From Porphyrobacter sp. (lineage in GTDB: Bacteria; Pseudomonadota; Alphaproteobacteria; Sphingomonadales; Sphingomonadaceae): a stretch of 6,366 nt of DNA. Below are positions 1 to 5,872 of this stretch, one piece after another. The stretch is from NCBI GenBank assembly GCA_021732945.1, contig JAKFWB010000069.1:1-6366 (forward strand). The letters are read 5' to 3'. A program made the position numbers and the translations under genes. The notes beneath the pieces were generated by a model. That model was not told the origin of the DNA, did not search any database, and saw nothing but the letters and a program-made list of their open reading frames with translations. The first letter of the stretch is position 1. Every line of letters begins with the position of its first letter.

Positions 1-2211
1 ATAGGCTTCGACCCGTCGCGCCTCATCGAAAGCACCATGGCCCGTGCTGCGGGTGAGCAAACCGTCTGGTCGCGCGTCGTCAACGGCATTCGCGGGATCG
101 GCGAGCGGGGCATGGCGATTGCCAGTGCCATGGGCCTGACCCCGCGCGATTCCGATCCGCTGGTGCCAGAGCGCCTTGGACGTCTTGAACCCAAGGCCTT
201 TGCCGCAGCGCAGGCGGTGGCCTCGGCAGCGCAGGAGCTTGGCGAACGCGAAGCGGCCTTTTCCCGCAATGATCTAATCCGCACCGCGCTCGAACGACGG
301 GGCCCGATCACGGTCGACATGATCGAAGACCGGATCGATCTGCTACAGGAGCGAGGACTGCTGGTCGGCAGCGGTCCTGCGGATCGCGACCAGATGCTGA
401 CCACCGAGCAGGCGCTGGCCATGGAGAACAAGGTCATCTCCTTGGCGCAGGCGGGCAAGGACAGCGTTCAGCCCATAGCGGACAAGGACGGCATCGTTGC
501 GCGATTGCAGGAACAGGCGCGGGCCATCGGCCTTCGCCGCCTCAATCCCGGGCAGGAGCAGGCGGGCGTCGCGATCCTCACCTCCAAAGACCGCGTGCAT
601 CTGGTTCAGGGCGGCGCGGGTGTGGGGAAGTCGGCGGCGCTGGGTCCGGTCGCAGCCATTGCGCGGGAGGAAGGGCGGCAGGTGGTGGCATTGTCCCACG
701 TCGGCCGGATCGCGCGGGAGTTTGGGGAGAAGACGGCCAGTCCGGCATCGACCGTCGATGCGTTTTTGGCACGGTATGGGCGTGTCATCGACGGCAGTGC
801 CAGCGCGGATAAGGTGGCAGCGGCTAGGGCAGAGTTGTCCGGTGCGCTGGTGATGGTGGATGAGGCCAGTCAGATCGGCACGGACAGGCTCGCGCGGCTG
901 ATCACCCTCGCCAACCAGATGGACGTGGGCAAGCTGGTGCTGGCCGGGGACATCAAGCAGCTTCCGGCCATCGAGGCGGGCAAACCGTTTGCACAGCTTC
1001 AGCAGCAGTATGTCAGGCAAAGCCAGATCACCGAGAACCTGCGCGCGCAGACCCCGCAGATGCAGGCCATCAACCGCGCGCTCGAACAGGGCGATGTCGC
1101 CCAGGCCTTTGCCGTCCTCAAACCTGCGACCATCGAAGTTGCGCCGGGCAAGATCGCAGGCATCGCCGCCGACATGTGGGCCGACCTGCCCAAAGAGCAG
1201 CGGGACAACACCATCCTTCTCGCCGCTGGACGTGCGATGCGCAGTGCGGGGAACGCCGCTGCGCAGGCCTCGCTGATCGATCGAGGCCAGATCAGCGCGC
1301 GGGGGATCAAGCTCGAGGTGCTCGACCGTGTCACAGTCACCCGCGAGGGTGCGCGGCAGTTGAAGGGCTATCAGGAGGGGCGTGTCGTCGCCTTCGAGAC
1401 TAACCTGACCAGACAGGGCTTTGCCCGTGGCGAGCGGGGAACGGTCATTGGCGTCAGGGACGGTAAGGTCGAGCTTGCAATGCCCAATGGCGAAGTGCGG
1501 CGCTTCGATCCAGACCGCCTGCCCCGCAACCTCAAACACGACGCGGTCACCATCTTCGAGCGCAAGAACATCGCCCTCCACCAAGGCGACCGCATCCGCT
1601 GGACCGCCAAGGATGGCGAGCGGGGGCTGCTCAATGGCGACATCGCCCATGTCGCGCGGATCGATGGCGACACCATCACCGTGACCGCGGGTGACGGAAA
1701 GCTGCACGATCTGTCGCGCGGTGATCCGATGCTGGAGCGGCTCGACCTCGCCTACGCTAGCAACGTCCATGTTGCGCAGGGCATGACCGCCAAGAACGGC
1801 ATCATCATGATGTCTGAGCGCGAGCGGATGCTCAACACCTCGGCCTCGTTCCTGGTCGCGGTCACCCGGATCGCGGAGAACGCGACGCTTGTTACCGACA
1901 ACCCTGACCGGGTGGAACGCCAGGTCGATACGCGCTCCGGCGCAAAGACCAGCGCGCTCGAGACCGCCCGCGAGGTCACGACCGGGGACCGTCCAAATCA
2001 GCAAGAGGTCGCGGCCATGTCCGAGGACCTGAAAAAACTCGCTGAAAAGCTTGGCCCAGAGTTCGCGCTGGCAGTGCTCACCAACAAGGAGCGCGACATC
2101 ACGCTCGAAAAGTCCCTCTACCGCAGCGAACCCGGACGGGGCTCTGGCGACCGGGAAATGGACAAGGAGCGCCAACTCGAGCGAGGGCGCGACCTTGAGC
2201 GAGGGCGCTGA
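1..2211 (+). CDS. traI: MobF (TrwC/TraI-type) conjugative relaxase, C-terminal helicase part; 5' end outside window
   Basis: The frame is open from base 1 (IGFDPSRLIEST...), so the ATG at 37 is internal and the gene starts before the window. Residues below are counted from that ATG. What is seen is a superfamily 1 helicase: Walker A GGAGVGKS (192-199, Lys198), Walker B MVDEAS (Asp275-Glu276), LAGDIKQLP (302-310), the arginine motif TENLR (332-336), VHVAQG (577-582) and FLVAVTR (605-611), as in TraI and RecD2. The last 100 residues are charged and end in two LERGR copies. In this family an N-terminal relaxase domain nicks oriT and binds the strand covalently, and the helicase then unwinds the plasmid for transfer through a type IV secretion channel; the relaxase domain itself is not visible. 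The parA cassette follows at once. An N-terminally truncated relic cannot be excluded. Family call is firm; the symbol traI (traA in some alphaproteobacteria) is by family. Confidence 0.93.
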   Translation: MGFDPSRLIESTMARAAGEQTVWSRVVNGIRGIGERGMAIASAMGLTPRDSDPLVPERLGRLEPKAFAAAQAVASAAQELGEREAAFSRNDLIRTALERRGPITVDMIEDRIDLLQERGLLVGSGPADRDQMLTTEQALAMENKVISLAQAGKDSVQPIADKDGIVARLQEQARAIGLRRLNPGQEQAGVAILTSKDRVHLVQGGAGVGKSAALGPVAAIAREEGRQVVALSHVGRIAREFGEKTASPASTVDAFLARYGRVIDGSASADKVAAARAELSGALVMVDEASQIGTDRLARLITLANQMDVGKLVLAGDIKQLPAIEAGKPFAQLQQQYVRQSQITENLRAQTPQMQAINRALEQGDVAQAFAVLKPATIEVAPGKIAGIAADMWADLPKEQRDNTILLAAGRAMRSAGNAAAQASLIDRGQISARGIKLEVLDRVTVTREGARQLKGYQEGRVVAFETNLTRQGFARGERGTVIGVRDGKVELAMPNGEVRRFDPDRLPRNLKHDAVTIFERKNIALHQGDRIRWTAKDGERGLLNGDIAHVARIDGDTITVTAGDGKLHDLSRGDPMLERLDLAYASNVHVAQGMTAKNGIIMMSERERMLNTSASFLVAVTRIAENATLVTDNPDRVERQVDTRSGAKTSALETAREVTTGDRPNQQEVAAMSEDLKKLAEKLGPEFALAVLTNKERDITLEKSLYRSEPGRGSGDREMDKERQLERGRDLERGR
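2176..2211 (+). repeat. Two tandem 18-bp copies at the relaxase 3' end
   Basis: Two adjacent 18-bp copies (2176-2193 and 2194-2211) share 14 of 18 bases. They encode LERGRD and LERGR plus the stop. This looks like a recent small duplication that lengthened the charged tail. It is distinct from the 8-bp array that starts two bases later. Confidence 0.7.
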
Positions 2212-2212
2212 C

Positions 2213-2316
2213 CATGTCGACACCCACACATGACCACAATCCCACAGCCTCACATGTCCACATGTGAACATGAGGACGCATCCACATGAACACGCCTGCA
2301 CATCTCCACACCCGAA
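2213..2316 (+). repeat. Octamer array A: 13 phased 8-bp units, consensus CATGTCCA (putative centromere and parA operator)
   Basis: Cut into 8-bp steps from 2213, thirteen successive units all begin with C and end with A. Column counts over the 13 units: C 13, A 11, T 7, G 6, T 6, C 6, C 9, A 13. The best units are at 2253 (CATGTCCA), 2261 (CATGTGAA), 2229 and 2301. The phase breaks at once on both sides (2205-2212 and 2317-2324). The array starts just after the relaxase stop, fills the 74-bp gap, contains the parA ribosome-binding site and ATG, and continues through parA codon 10. Short phased repeats upstream of a short parA with an RHH partner are the usual form of a type Ib parS/operator, as with the heptads of the omega protein of pSM19035. 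The periodicity is seen directly; the centromere role is inferred. Confidence 0.82.
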
Positions 2317-2975
2317 CCGTCGCCATCATCAGTCAGAAGGGTGGCGCTGGAAAAACCACCCTCGCCATTCATCTCGCCGCCGCTGCTACCCGTGCAGGGC
2401 GGGTCAGCCTGTTGATCGATACCGACCCGCAGGCCAGCGCCTCGCAATGGGCCGAGTGGCGGCAGGGTGCACCTCCCGAGGTGATCGACAGCGCCCCGCC
2501 GCGCATCACAGCGAAAATCGCGGCGGCAGCACAGCAGGGTGCCGAGCTCATCGTGATCGACACCCCGCCACATGCCGATCTTGCCGCCAGCAAGGCAGCG
2601 GAATGTGCTGATCTCGTGCTGATCCCCTGCCGACCCAGCGCCTTCGACCTCGCGGCCATGCGCACGACGCTGCGTCTGGTCGAGCTGCTGTCCCGCACCG
2701 CTTTTGTGGTGTTTACCGCCGGGCCGCCAACTGCGCCGCACATCTATGCCGATGCCCGGGAGCTTGTGACTGGGTTTGGTGGCCGGACATGCCCGATCGT
2801 TCTGCCGGACCGCGCCGCCTATCGACATGCGGTCGCGGGCGGGCAGACCGTGTTCGAGCTCGATCCTGGCGGGAAAGCGGCCAGCGAGATCGAACAGCTT
2901 CACATGTGGACATGTGAGCAGCTCCACATGTCCACGCGCCCACAAACTCCGGCACAGCAGAGGAAGACCGCATGA
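2286..2975 (+). CDS. parA: Type Ib ParA-family partition ATPase
   Basis: A 229-residue P-loop ATPase of the ParA/MinD class that would move plasmid copies apart over the nucleoid. Seen: deviant Walker A QKGGAGKTT (17-25) with signature Lys18 and catalytic Lys23, LLIDTDPQ (42-49), and IVIDTPPHAD (89-98) for switch II. There is no N-terminal helix-turn-helix domain, so it is the short type Ib form, whose partner usually regulates the operon. The start at 2286 is supported by GAGGA at 2272-2276, nine bases upstream, and by the P-loop lying near the N-terminus. Both gene ends run through octamer repeats: N-terminus NTPAHLHTR comes from array A, and a duplicated EQLHM(W/S)T in the C-terminal tail from array B. 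The stop overlaps the next start as ATGA, suggesting translational coupling. Confidence 0.93.
   Translation: MNTPAHLHTRTVAIISQKGGAGKTTLAIHLAAAATRAGRVSLLIDTDPQASASQWAEWRQGAPPEVIDSAPPRITAKIAAAAQQGAELIVIDTPPHADLAASKAAECADLVLIPCRPSAFDLAAMRTTLRLVELLSRTAFVVFTAGPPTAPHIYADARELVTGFGGRTCPIVLPDRAAYRHAVAGGQTVFELDPGGKAASEIEQLHMWTCEQLHMSTRPQTPAQQRKTA
2895..2942 (+). repeat. Octamer array B: six phased 8-bp units inside the parA 3' end
   Basis: In 8-bp steps from 2895 the six units all begin with C; five end with A and the third ends with G. They include CATGTGGA (2903), CATGTGAG (2911) and the exact consensus CATGTCCA (2927). A possible seventh unit (2943-2950) begins CA but ends C. The 16 bases at 2901-2916 are the exact reverse complement of 2251-2266 in array A; both have the form CACATGT-SS-ACATGTG. 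Because 24 bases equal three octamers, the array translates as an 8-residue repeat (EQLHMWTC, EQLHMSTR). It ends about 17 bp before the RHH gene's ribosome-binding site, so a bound protein could also affect that gene. Confidence 0.75.
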
Positions 2976-3232
2976 ACCGCTTTGCCAACCTTGCCGATCG
3001 CAAGCCCAAGGATGAGCCGACTGCCCAGACCGCACCGGCATCGCCGGTCGCGCAGATCCCGACCCCGCTAAGCCGCGTCGGTCGCAAGGCGATCTCCGGT
3101 TACTTCTCGCCCGAGCTATCGCTCGCCCTGCACACCTGCGCCCGGCGCAATAGTCTCAGCCTTCAGGATCTGATGGCCGAAGCCTTCGATGACGTCCTAC
3201 GCAAGTACGGCGAGAGCCCGATCGGGCGATAG
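2972..3232 (+). CDS. Small RHH protein, putative ParB/ParG/omega-like centromere-binding protein
   Basis: An 86-residue basic protein. Residues 1-36 are rich in Pro, Ala, Lys and Asp and look disordered. Residues 39-79 fit an RHH fold: a strand at KAISGYF (39-45), helix one about 46-59 (SPELSLALHTCARR), a turn, then helix two about 63-79 (SLQDLMAEAFDDVLRKY). RHH proteins dimerise and place the paired strand in the major groove. A flexible tail before an RHH core is typical of ParG and omega, whose tails stimulate the partner ParA. The start is backed by GAGGAA at 2960-2965, six bases before the ATG, and by the ATGA overlap with parA. The phased octamers around the operon are the natural candidate target. 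An antitoxin-like RHH regulator is possible, but no toxin gene lies beside it. Confidence 0.8.
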   Translation: MNRFANLADRKPKDEPTAQTAPASPVAQIPTPLSRVGRKAISGYFSPELSLALHTCARRNSLSLQDLMAEAFDDVLRKYGESPIGR

Positions 3233-3237
3233 AGGAT

Positions 3238-3253
3238 CCCTTCGCCGGAAGGG
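3238..3253 (+). terminator. Short hairpin after the partition operon; weak terminator candidate
   Basis: CCCTTC (3238-3243) pairs with GAAGGG (3248-3253) around the tetraloop GCCG, five bases after the RHH gene stop. No U-tract follows; the next bases are a purine run. It could stabilise the 3' end of the mRNA or pause polymerase, but it lacks the full form of an intrinsic terminator. Confidence 0.3.
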
Positions 3254-3280
3254 GAGAAGGGGAGAAGGGGAGAAGGGGGG
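3251..3280 (+). repeat. Three GGGGAGAA tandem units plus G6: four-tract G-quadruplex motif
   Basis: Three perfect 8-bp copies of GGGGAGAA (3251-3274) are followed by six G (3275-3280). This gives four runs of at least four G separated by identical 4-base AGAA loops, the textbook intramolecular G-quadruplex pattern, and a 30-base pure purine strand. It lies on the coding strand between the RHH gene and array C, so both the DNA and the operon's mRNA tail could fold. Function is unknown; the tract is also a likely site of replication slippage. Confidence 0.75.
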
Positions 3281-3283
3281 ATG

Positions 3284-3331
3284 CGGCGATGTGGGCTTGT
3301 GTGACTGTGCGCATGTGAACGTGTGAACATG
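3284..3331 (-). repeat. Octamer array C: five clear units plus one weak unit, inverted relative to A and B
   Basis: Read on the minus strand from 3331 down to 3292, five successive 8-bp units all have the form CAnnnnCA, including CATGTTCA (3324-3331) and CATGCGCA (3308-3315). A sixth (3284-3291) begins CAT but ends CG. This matches the CATGTCCA consensus in opposite orientation to arrays A and B. It lies downstream of the RHH gene and about 55 bp before the next start codon, so it could close the centromere region, control the next gene, or both. Confidence 0.6.
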
Positions 3332-3384
3332 AGGGCAGCGCCAGCGCAATCAAGCCGCCGCCCCTTCAATAACAGGAGGAACCG

Positions 3385-3633
3385 ATGCGATTGTTCCAAT
3401 GGCTGACCGATCTATTCGCAGGATCAAGCGACCCGCCGCGGCCCTCCTCTGACGAGGGCATCTCCATCAACCCTGCCACCGCTATCCCAATGGCAGGGCC
3501 AGGAATCGGAGGTGTCGATGTCGGCGGTAATCCCTTCGGCCAGAATCTGGATCGCTGGGACGACCAACATGTCCATCACAGCCATGATGATCATACGCCC
3601 CGCTCGACCGGCAGCGGGTTCGATCCTTGGTAG
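3385..3633 (+). CDS. Small His-rich protein with INPAT...GGVDVGGNPFG motif, function unknown
   Basis: An 82-residue protein preceded by a strong ribosome-binding site, AGGAGGA at 3374-3380, four bases before the ATG. Three parts are visible: an amphipathic hydrophobic start (MRLFQWLTDLFAG), a central motif running from INPAT (28-32) to GGVDVGGNPFG (42-52), and a tail with DDQHVHHSHDDH (59-70). From memory, similar short proteins with an INPATGLPM...GGVDVxGNPYG core occur widely in proteobacteria without a known role; this was not checked by search. The His/Asp cluster could bind metal, but the sequence does not prove it. There is no signal peptide. It stands alone between the partition cassette and a membrane protein gene, 64 bases before that gene's start. 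A single exact CATGTCCA octamer at 3568-3575 encodes part of the His tail. Confidence 0.75.
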   Translation: MRLFQWLTDLFAGSSDPPRPSSDEGISINPATAIPMAGPGIGGVDVGGNPFGQNLDRWDDQHVHHSHDDHTPRSTGSGFDPW

Positions 3634-3697
3634 ATGCTTCAGTGCTTAATTGGTGGCCGAGGCACTTGTCCCAAGCCGTCGTTTTGAAAGGCCCATC

Positions 3698-4243
3698 ATG
3701 ACAAACAACCAACGCACCGCGTCCGGCCTGCGCTATATCGCGCTTCCGAACACAACCCTGATCGAGCGGATCGTATTCTCAGCTATCCGCCGTTGGCGCT
3801 GGACCGGAATTCTTGCCGCCACTGCTCTGGCTGCCGGTTCCCTGACATGCTCGGTCATACTGGCAACGTGGCTATTCGCCGAAGATCCCGTTCGCTCGGG
3901 CTACATCGGCTTTCTGTTTACGATCCCCCCGATCATGTTCTTGCTTTGGCAGGCGGCCACCATTGAGTTGCGTTCCGCCCCCGCATGGATGATCCGCGCA
4001 GCACTGGCCACCGCGACCGACGACGAGCGCGCCTTTCTTTTCGAAAGCCTGCTCCAACTCGCCATGTCGGAATGGCGTCAGGATCCGATTACATGCGCCG
4101 CTTTGTTCGATCTGTTCAGGCAGGCGAGGCTCAGCTTCGGTGACCGCGTGAGAGGCAAGCGCGAGCGGCTGTTGGCAGACCGGGATAAGCAGGTTGACGT
4201 GCTGCGGAACCTCGCGAGCATCACTAATGGTGACCCCCAATGA
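3698..4243 (+). CDS. Two-pass membrane protein of unknown function
   Basis: A 181-residue protein counted from the ATG at 3698, which has AAAGG at 3687-3691 six bases upstream. A TTG at 3650 would add 16 residues but has no good ribosome-binding site, so I prefer the ATG. Two hydrophobic stretches are visible, about 36-60 (TGILAATALAAGSLTC...) and 68-90 (GYIGFLFTIPPIMFLLW...), joined by a short polar loop. The start is flanked by basic residues (RRWRW, 31-35), so both ends are probably cytoplasmic. The C-terminal 90 residues are soluble, helical-looking and charged (RGKRERLLADRDKQ, 152-165). I recognise no family. It may be co-transcribed with the 82-residue gene. It ends 19 bases before the stop of the convergent broken gene. 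Confidence 0.75.
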   Translation: MTNNQRTASGLRYIALPNTTLIERIVFSAIRRWRWTGILAATALAAGSLTCSVILATWLFAEDPVRSGYIGFLFTIPPIMFLLWQAATIELRSAPAWMIRAALATATDDERAFLFESLLQLAMSEWRQDPITCAALFDLFRQARLSFGDRVRGKRERLLADRDKQVDVLRNLASITNGDPQ

Positions 4244-4262
4244 GGAGGACCAGCGGAGCCGT

Positions 4263-4534
4263 CTATGCCATCCGTTCCTCAAAGCTGCGTTGGGCAAGAC
4301 CAGCTTCGCGCTGATTGCCGGTTCTGATCGCATCGATCAGCGCCAGAAATTCGTATAGTCGGGCGTCTTTGAGAGCTGCGTCGGGGACAGATCTGAACAA
4401 TGGTGCGATTGAAAGACCTCTCCGACTTCCTTCGTGATGGGGCCAGATATAGATGTCGGCACCGGAGCTTACGAGTTTACCTTCCAGCATAGGTGCGGCA
4501 AAGCCCGTGGCGATGCCGCGCTGCGGTGCGCCTG
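4263..4534 (-). pseudogene. C-terminal part of the interrupted helix-turn-helix-like gene
   Basis: Joined in frame to the other half (5865-6138, minus strand), this piece supplies residues 92-181. Recognisable stretches are GIATGFAAPMLEGKLVS, ADIYIWPHHEGSRRG, APLFRSVPDAALKD and LYEFLALIDAIRTGN. From memory these match a conserved family of about 180-residue proteins with an N-terminal helix-turn-helix, usually left as hypothetical; not checked by search. The frame has no internal stop or shift, so the damage is only the insertion. A fragment from the ATG at 4490 (75 residues) is conceivable, but no ribosome-binding site precedes it; it would need readthrough from the transposase gene on the same strand. 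Confidence 0.75.
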
Positions 4535-4542
4535 GCTTCGCA
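4535..4542. repeat. 8-bp target site duplication, left copy (GCTTCGCA)
   Basis: GCTTCGCA directly abuts the left end of the insertion sequence and is repeated at 5865-5872. Eight bases is within the usual 8-9 bp for IS256-family elements. The shared match reads on to 12 bp only because the IS end and the old target both begin GGGA at this point; symmetry of the inverted ends sets the border at 4543. Confidence 0.9.
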
Positions 4543-4574
4543 GGGAGTGTCCTGAATTTCGTGTGCGGGGTGGC
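4543..4574 (+). repeat. Terminal inverted repeat, left end (32 bp)
   Basis: Begins GGGAGTGTCCTGAATTTC and ends GGGGTGGC. It is the exact reverse complement of 5833-5864; similarity stops at once inward of base 32. This is the end downstream of the transposase gene. Confidence 0.95.
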
Positions 4575-4583
4575 GGTTAAACA

Positions 4584-5807
4584 TCAGGCCGCCAAAGCCC
4601 GAACGAAACGATCACCGAAGAGCACGGCGAATTGAGCCTTTGCCATAGTCCATTCTCGTGGCGGCATCACCCATTCTTTCTCCGAGCGGTGCAGGATCAG
4701 ATAGAGCAGTTTGCTGGCAGCCTCATCACTGGGGAAATGGCCTCTGGCGCGAACTGCCCGGCGCAGCTTGGAATTCAAGGCTTCAATGGCGTTGGTGGTG
4801 TAAATGATCCTGCGGACGTCGCCGGGAAATGCAAAGAATGGGATGACTTGTTCCCAAGCCCGCCGCCAGCTCTGCCCGATGGCGGTATATTTCTGCCCCC
4901 AAGTGCTGGCTTCGAAGGCGGTGAGTGCCTCTTCGGCCGCTTTGGCGTCGACAGCCCGGTAAATCTCCTTAAGCGCTGTCGCAATGGATTTGCGGTCCTT
5001 GTATGATACGAAATCCATGGAATTTCTGAGCAGATGGACAATGCACGTCTGCACGATCGTCTCGGGAAATACCGCAGTGATGGCCTCTGGAAAGCCTTTG
5101 AGCCCGTCAACGACGGCCAGCAGGATGTCTTCGACGCCGCGGTTCTTGAGCTCATTCATGACCCGCAGCCAGAACTTGGCGCCTTCATTCTGTTCGATCC
5201 ACATGCCCAGAACAACCTTGGTCCCATTGGCCATGACGCCGAGCGCAATATGGATTGCCTTGTTGCGGACCAGTCCCTCGTCGCGGACCTTGACCCGGAT
5301 CGCGTCAAAGAAAACCAACGGATACACCGAATCCAGCGGTCGTTGCTGCCAGGCGGCAACCTCGTCCAGAACGGCGTCTGTGATCGTGCTGATAAGGTCT
5401 GCCGAGGCATCCATGCCGTAGATTTCCCGCAGATGCTCGGTGATCTCCCGCGTACTCATGCCCCGCGCATACAATGAGATAATCTTGTCATCGAAGCCTG
5501 GAAAACGGCGATGATACTTCGCGATCAATTGCGGATCGAAACTGCCTGCCCGGTCACGCGGAATCTCAAGCTCAATCTTGCCGGTGCCCGTCGAAACTGT
5601 TTTGCGCCCATAGCCATTACGGCTGTTCTCGGCTTCTGTCTCATCGCTAAGATGGTAATCCATCTCCGCGCTCAGTGCCCGCTCTGCCAAAGCCTTCTTC
5701 AGCGCATTCATCCAGTCAGGCGAATTCAATGCACTGGCAGCATCCATCCCACCCAGCAGTTGGTCCAGCAAATCATCAGGAATCGAAGGTGCCTTGCGCC
5801 GTGCCAT
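4584..5807 (-). CDS. IS256-family (Mutator-like) DDE transposase
   Basis: A 407-residue full-length transposase that cuts and joins the element's ends. Seen: the first catalytic Asp in VYPLVFFDAI (Asp168), the second in LLAVVDGLKGF (Asp234), the CxxH motif CIVH (255-258) typical of the IS256/MULE group, and the catalytic Glu in TTNAIEALNSKLRR (Glu342). The N-terminal region (about 1-150) carries the DNA-binding part, including the conserved GYGRKTV, IPRDR and ISLYARGMSTREI segments. The ATG at 5807 has AAAGGA eight bases upstream (5816-5821) and a promoter in the right inverted repeat. There is no frameshift or stop, so it is probably functional. Confidence 0.96.
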   Translation of the reverse strand: MARRKAPSIPDDLLDQLLGGMDAASALNSPDWMNALKKALAERALSAEMDYHLSDETEAENSRNGYGRKTVSTGTGKIELEIPRDRAGSFDPQLIAKYHRRFPGFDDKIISLYARGMSTREITEHLREIYGMDASADLISTITDAVLDEVAAWQQRPLDSVYPLVFFDAIRVKVRDEGLVRNKAIHIALGVMANGTKVVLGMWIEQNEGAKFWLRVMNELKNRGVEDILLAVVDGLKGFPEAITAVFPETIVQTCIVHLLRNSMDFVSYKDRKSIATALKEIYRAVDAKAAEEALTAFEASTWGQKYTAIGQSWRRAWEQVIPFFAFPGDVRRIIYTTNAIEALNSKLRRAVRARGHFPSDEAASKLLYLILHRSEKEWVMPPREWTMAKAQFAVLFGDRFVRALAA

Positions 5808-5827
5808 AAAGAGTATCCTTTCTACCC

Positions 5828-5855
5828 ATTATGCCACCCCGCACACGAAATTCAG
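5828..5855 (-). promoter_or_regulatory. Transposase promoter within the right inverted repeat
   Basis: On the minus strand, a -10 box CATAAT (5828-5833) matches TATAAT at five of six positions. A weak -35 box CTGAAT (5850-5855) lies 16 bp upstream. The start codon is 20 bp downstream of the -10 box, leaving a short leader with the AAAGGA ribosome-binding site. The boxes overlap the terminal repeat, so transposase binding there could repress its own gene. Confidence 0.55.
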
Positions 5856-5864
5856 GACACTCCC
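5833..5864 (-). repeat. Terminal inverted repeat, right end (32 bp)
   Basis: Exact reverse complement of the left repeat at 4543-4574. It lies upstream of the transposase gene and carries its -35 box. Confidence 0.95.
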
Positions 5865-5872
5865 GCTTCGCA
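5865..5872. repeat. 8-bp target site duplication, right copy (GCTTCGCA)
   Basis: Second copy of the duplicated target, directly outside the right end of the insertion sequence. In the host gene it covers part of codons 89-92 (minus strand). Confidence 0.9.

Larger units (their letters stand above)
4543..5864 (-). mobile_element. Complete IS256-family insertion sequence, 1322 bp
   Basis: The element has 32-bp perfect terminal inverted repeats starting GGGAGTGTCCTG, an 8-bp target duplication outside them, and one intact transposase gene on the minus strand. It lies in a helix-turn-helix-like gene with the transposase in the same direction as the host gene. Length, ends, duplication size and transposase all agree with IS256. 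No mutation is seen in the ends, and the host frame is intact on both sides, so the insertion looks recent and the element potentially active. I do not assign an ISfinder name. Confidence 0.95.

Noticed and set aside
37..39. ATG at 37 as the true start of the relaxase gene
   Set aside because: The frame is open to base 1 with plausible family sequence, there is no ribosome-binding site, and the relaxase domain expected upstream is missing; the gene is cut by the window edge.
343..2301. Long minus-strand open frame (652 codons) opposite the relaxase
   Set aside because: It is the antisense shadow of a high-GC gene. The plus strand carries all helicase motifs; the minus product has none and is Arg/Gly/His-rich in the usual shadow way.
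2250..3041. Minus-strand frame of 263 codons opposite parA
   Set aside because: Shadow of parA. Its Cys-His-Val repeats come from the octamer arrays read backwards.
2972..3232. RHH protein as the antitoxin of a toxin-antitoxin pair
   Set aside because: No toxin-sized gene is adjacent in the same operon; the coupled partner is parA and the DNA repeats surround both.
2213..3331. CRISPR-like array
   Set aside because: Units are 8 bp with no spacers; repeats and spacers of about 25-40 bp are absent and no cas gene is seen.
3642..3666. AGTGC...GCACT inverted repeat after the His-rich protein gene as a terminator
   Set aside because: Only a 5-bp stem with a long loop and no T-run.
4265..4324. 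Short plus-strand frame after the membrane protein, with AGGAGG at 4243-4248
   Set aside because: The purine run is 16 bases from the ATG, too far, and the 19-codon product is antisense to the broken gene.
5034..5477. Plus-strand frames of 145-147 codons within the insertion sequence
   Set aside because: Antisense of the intact transposase, with no ribosome-binding site and no recognisable domain.
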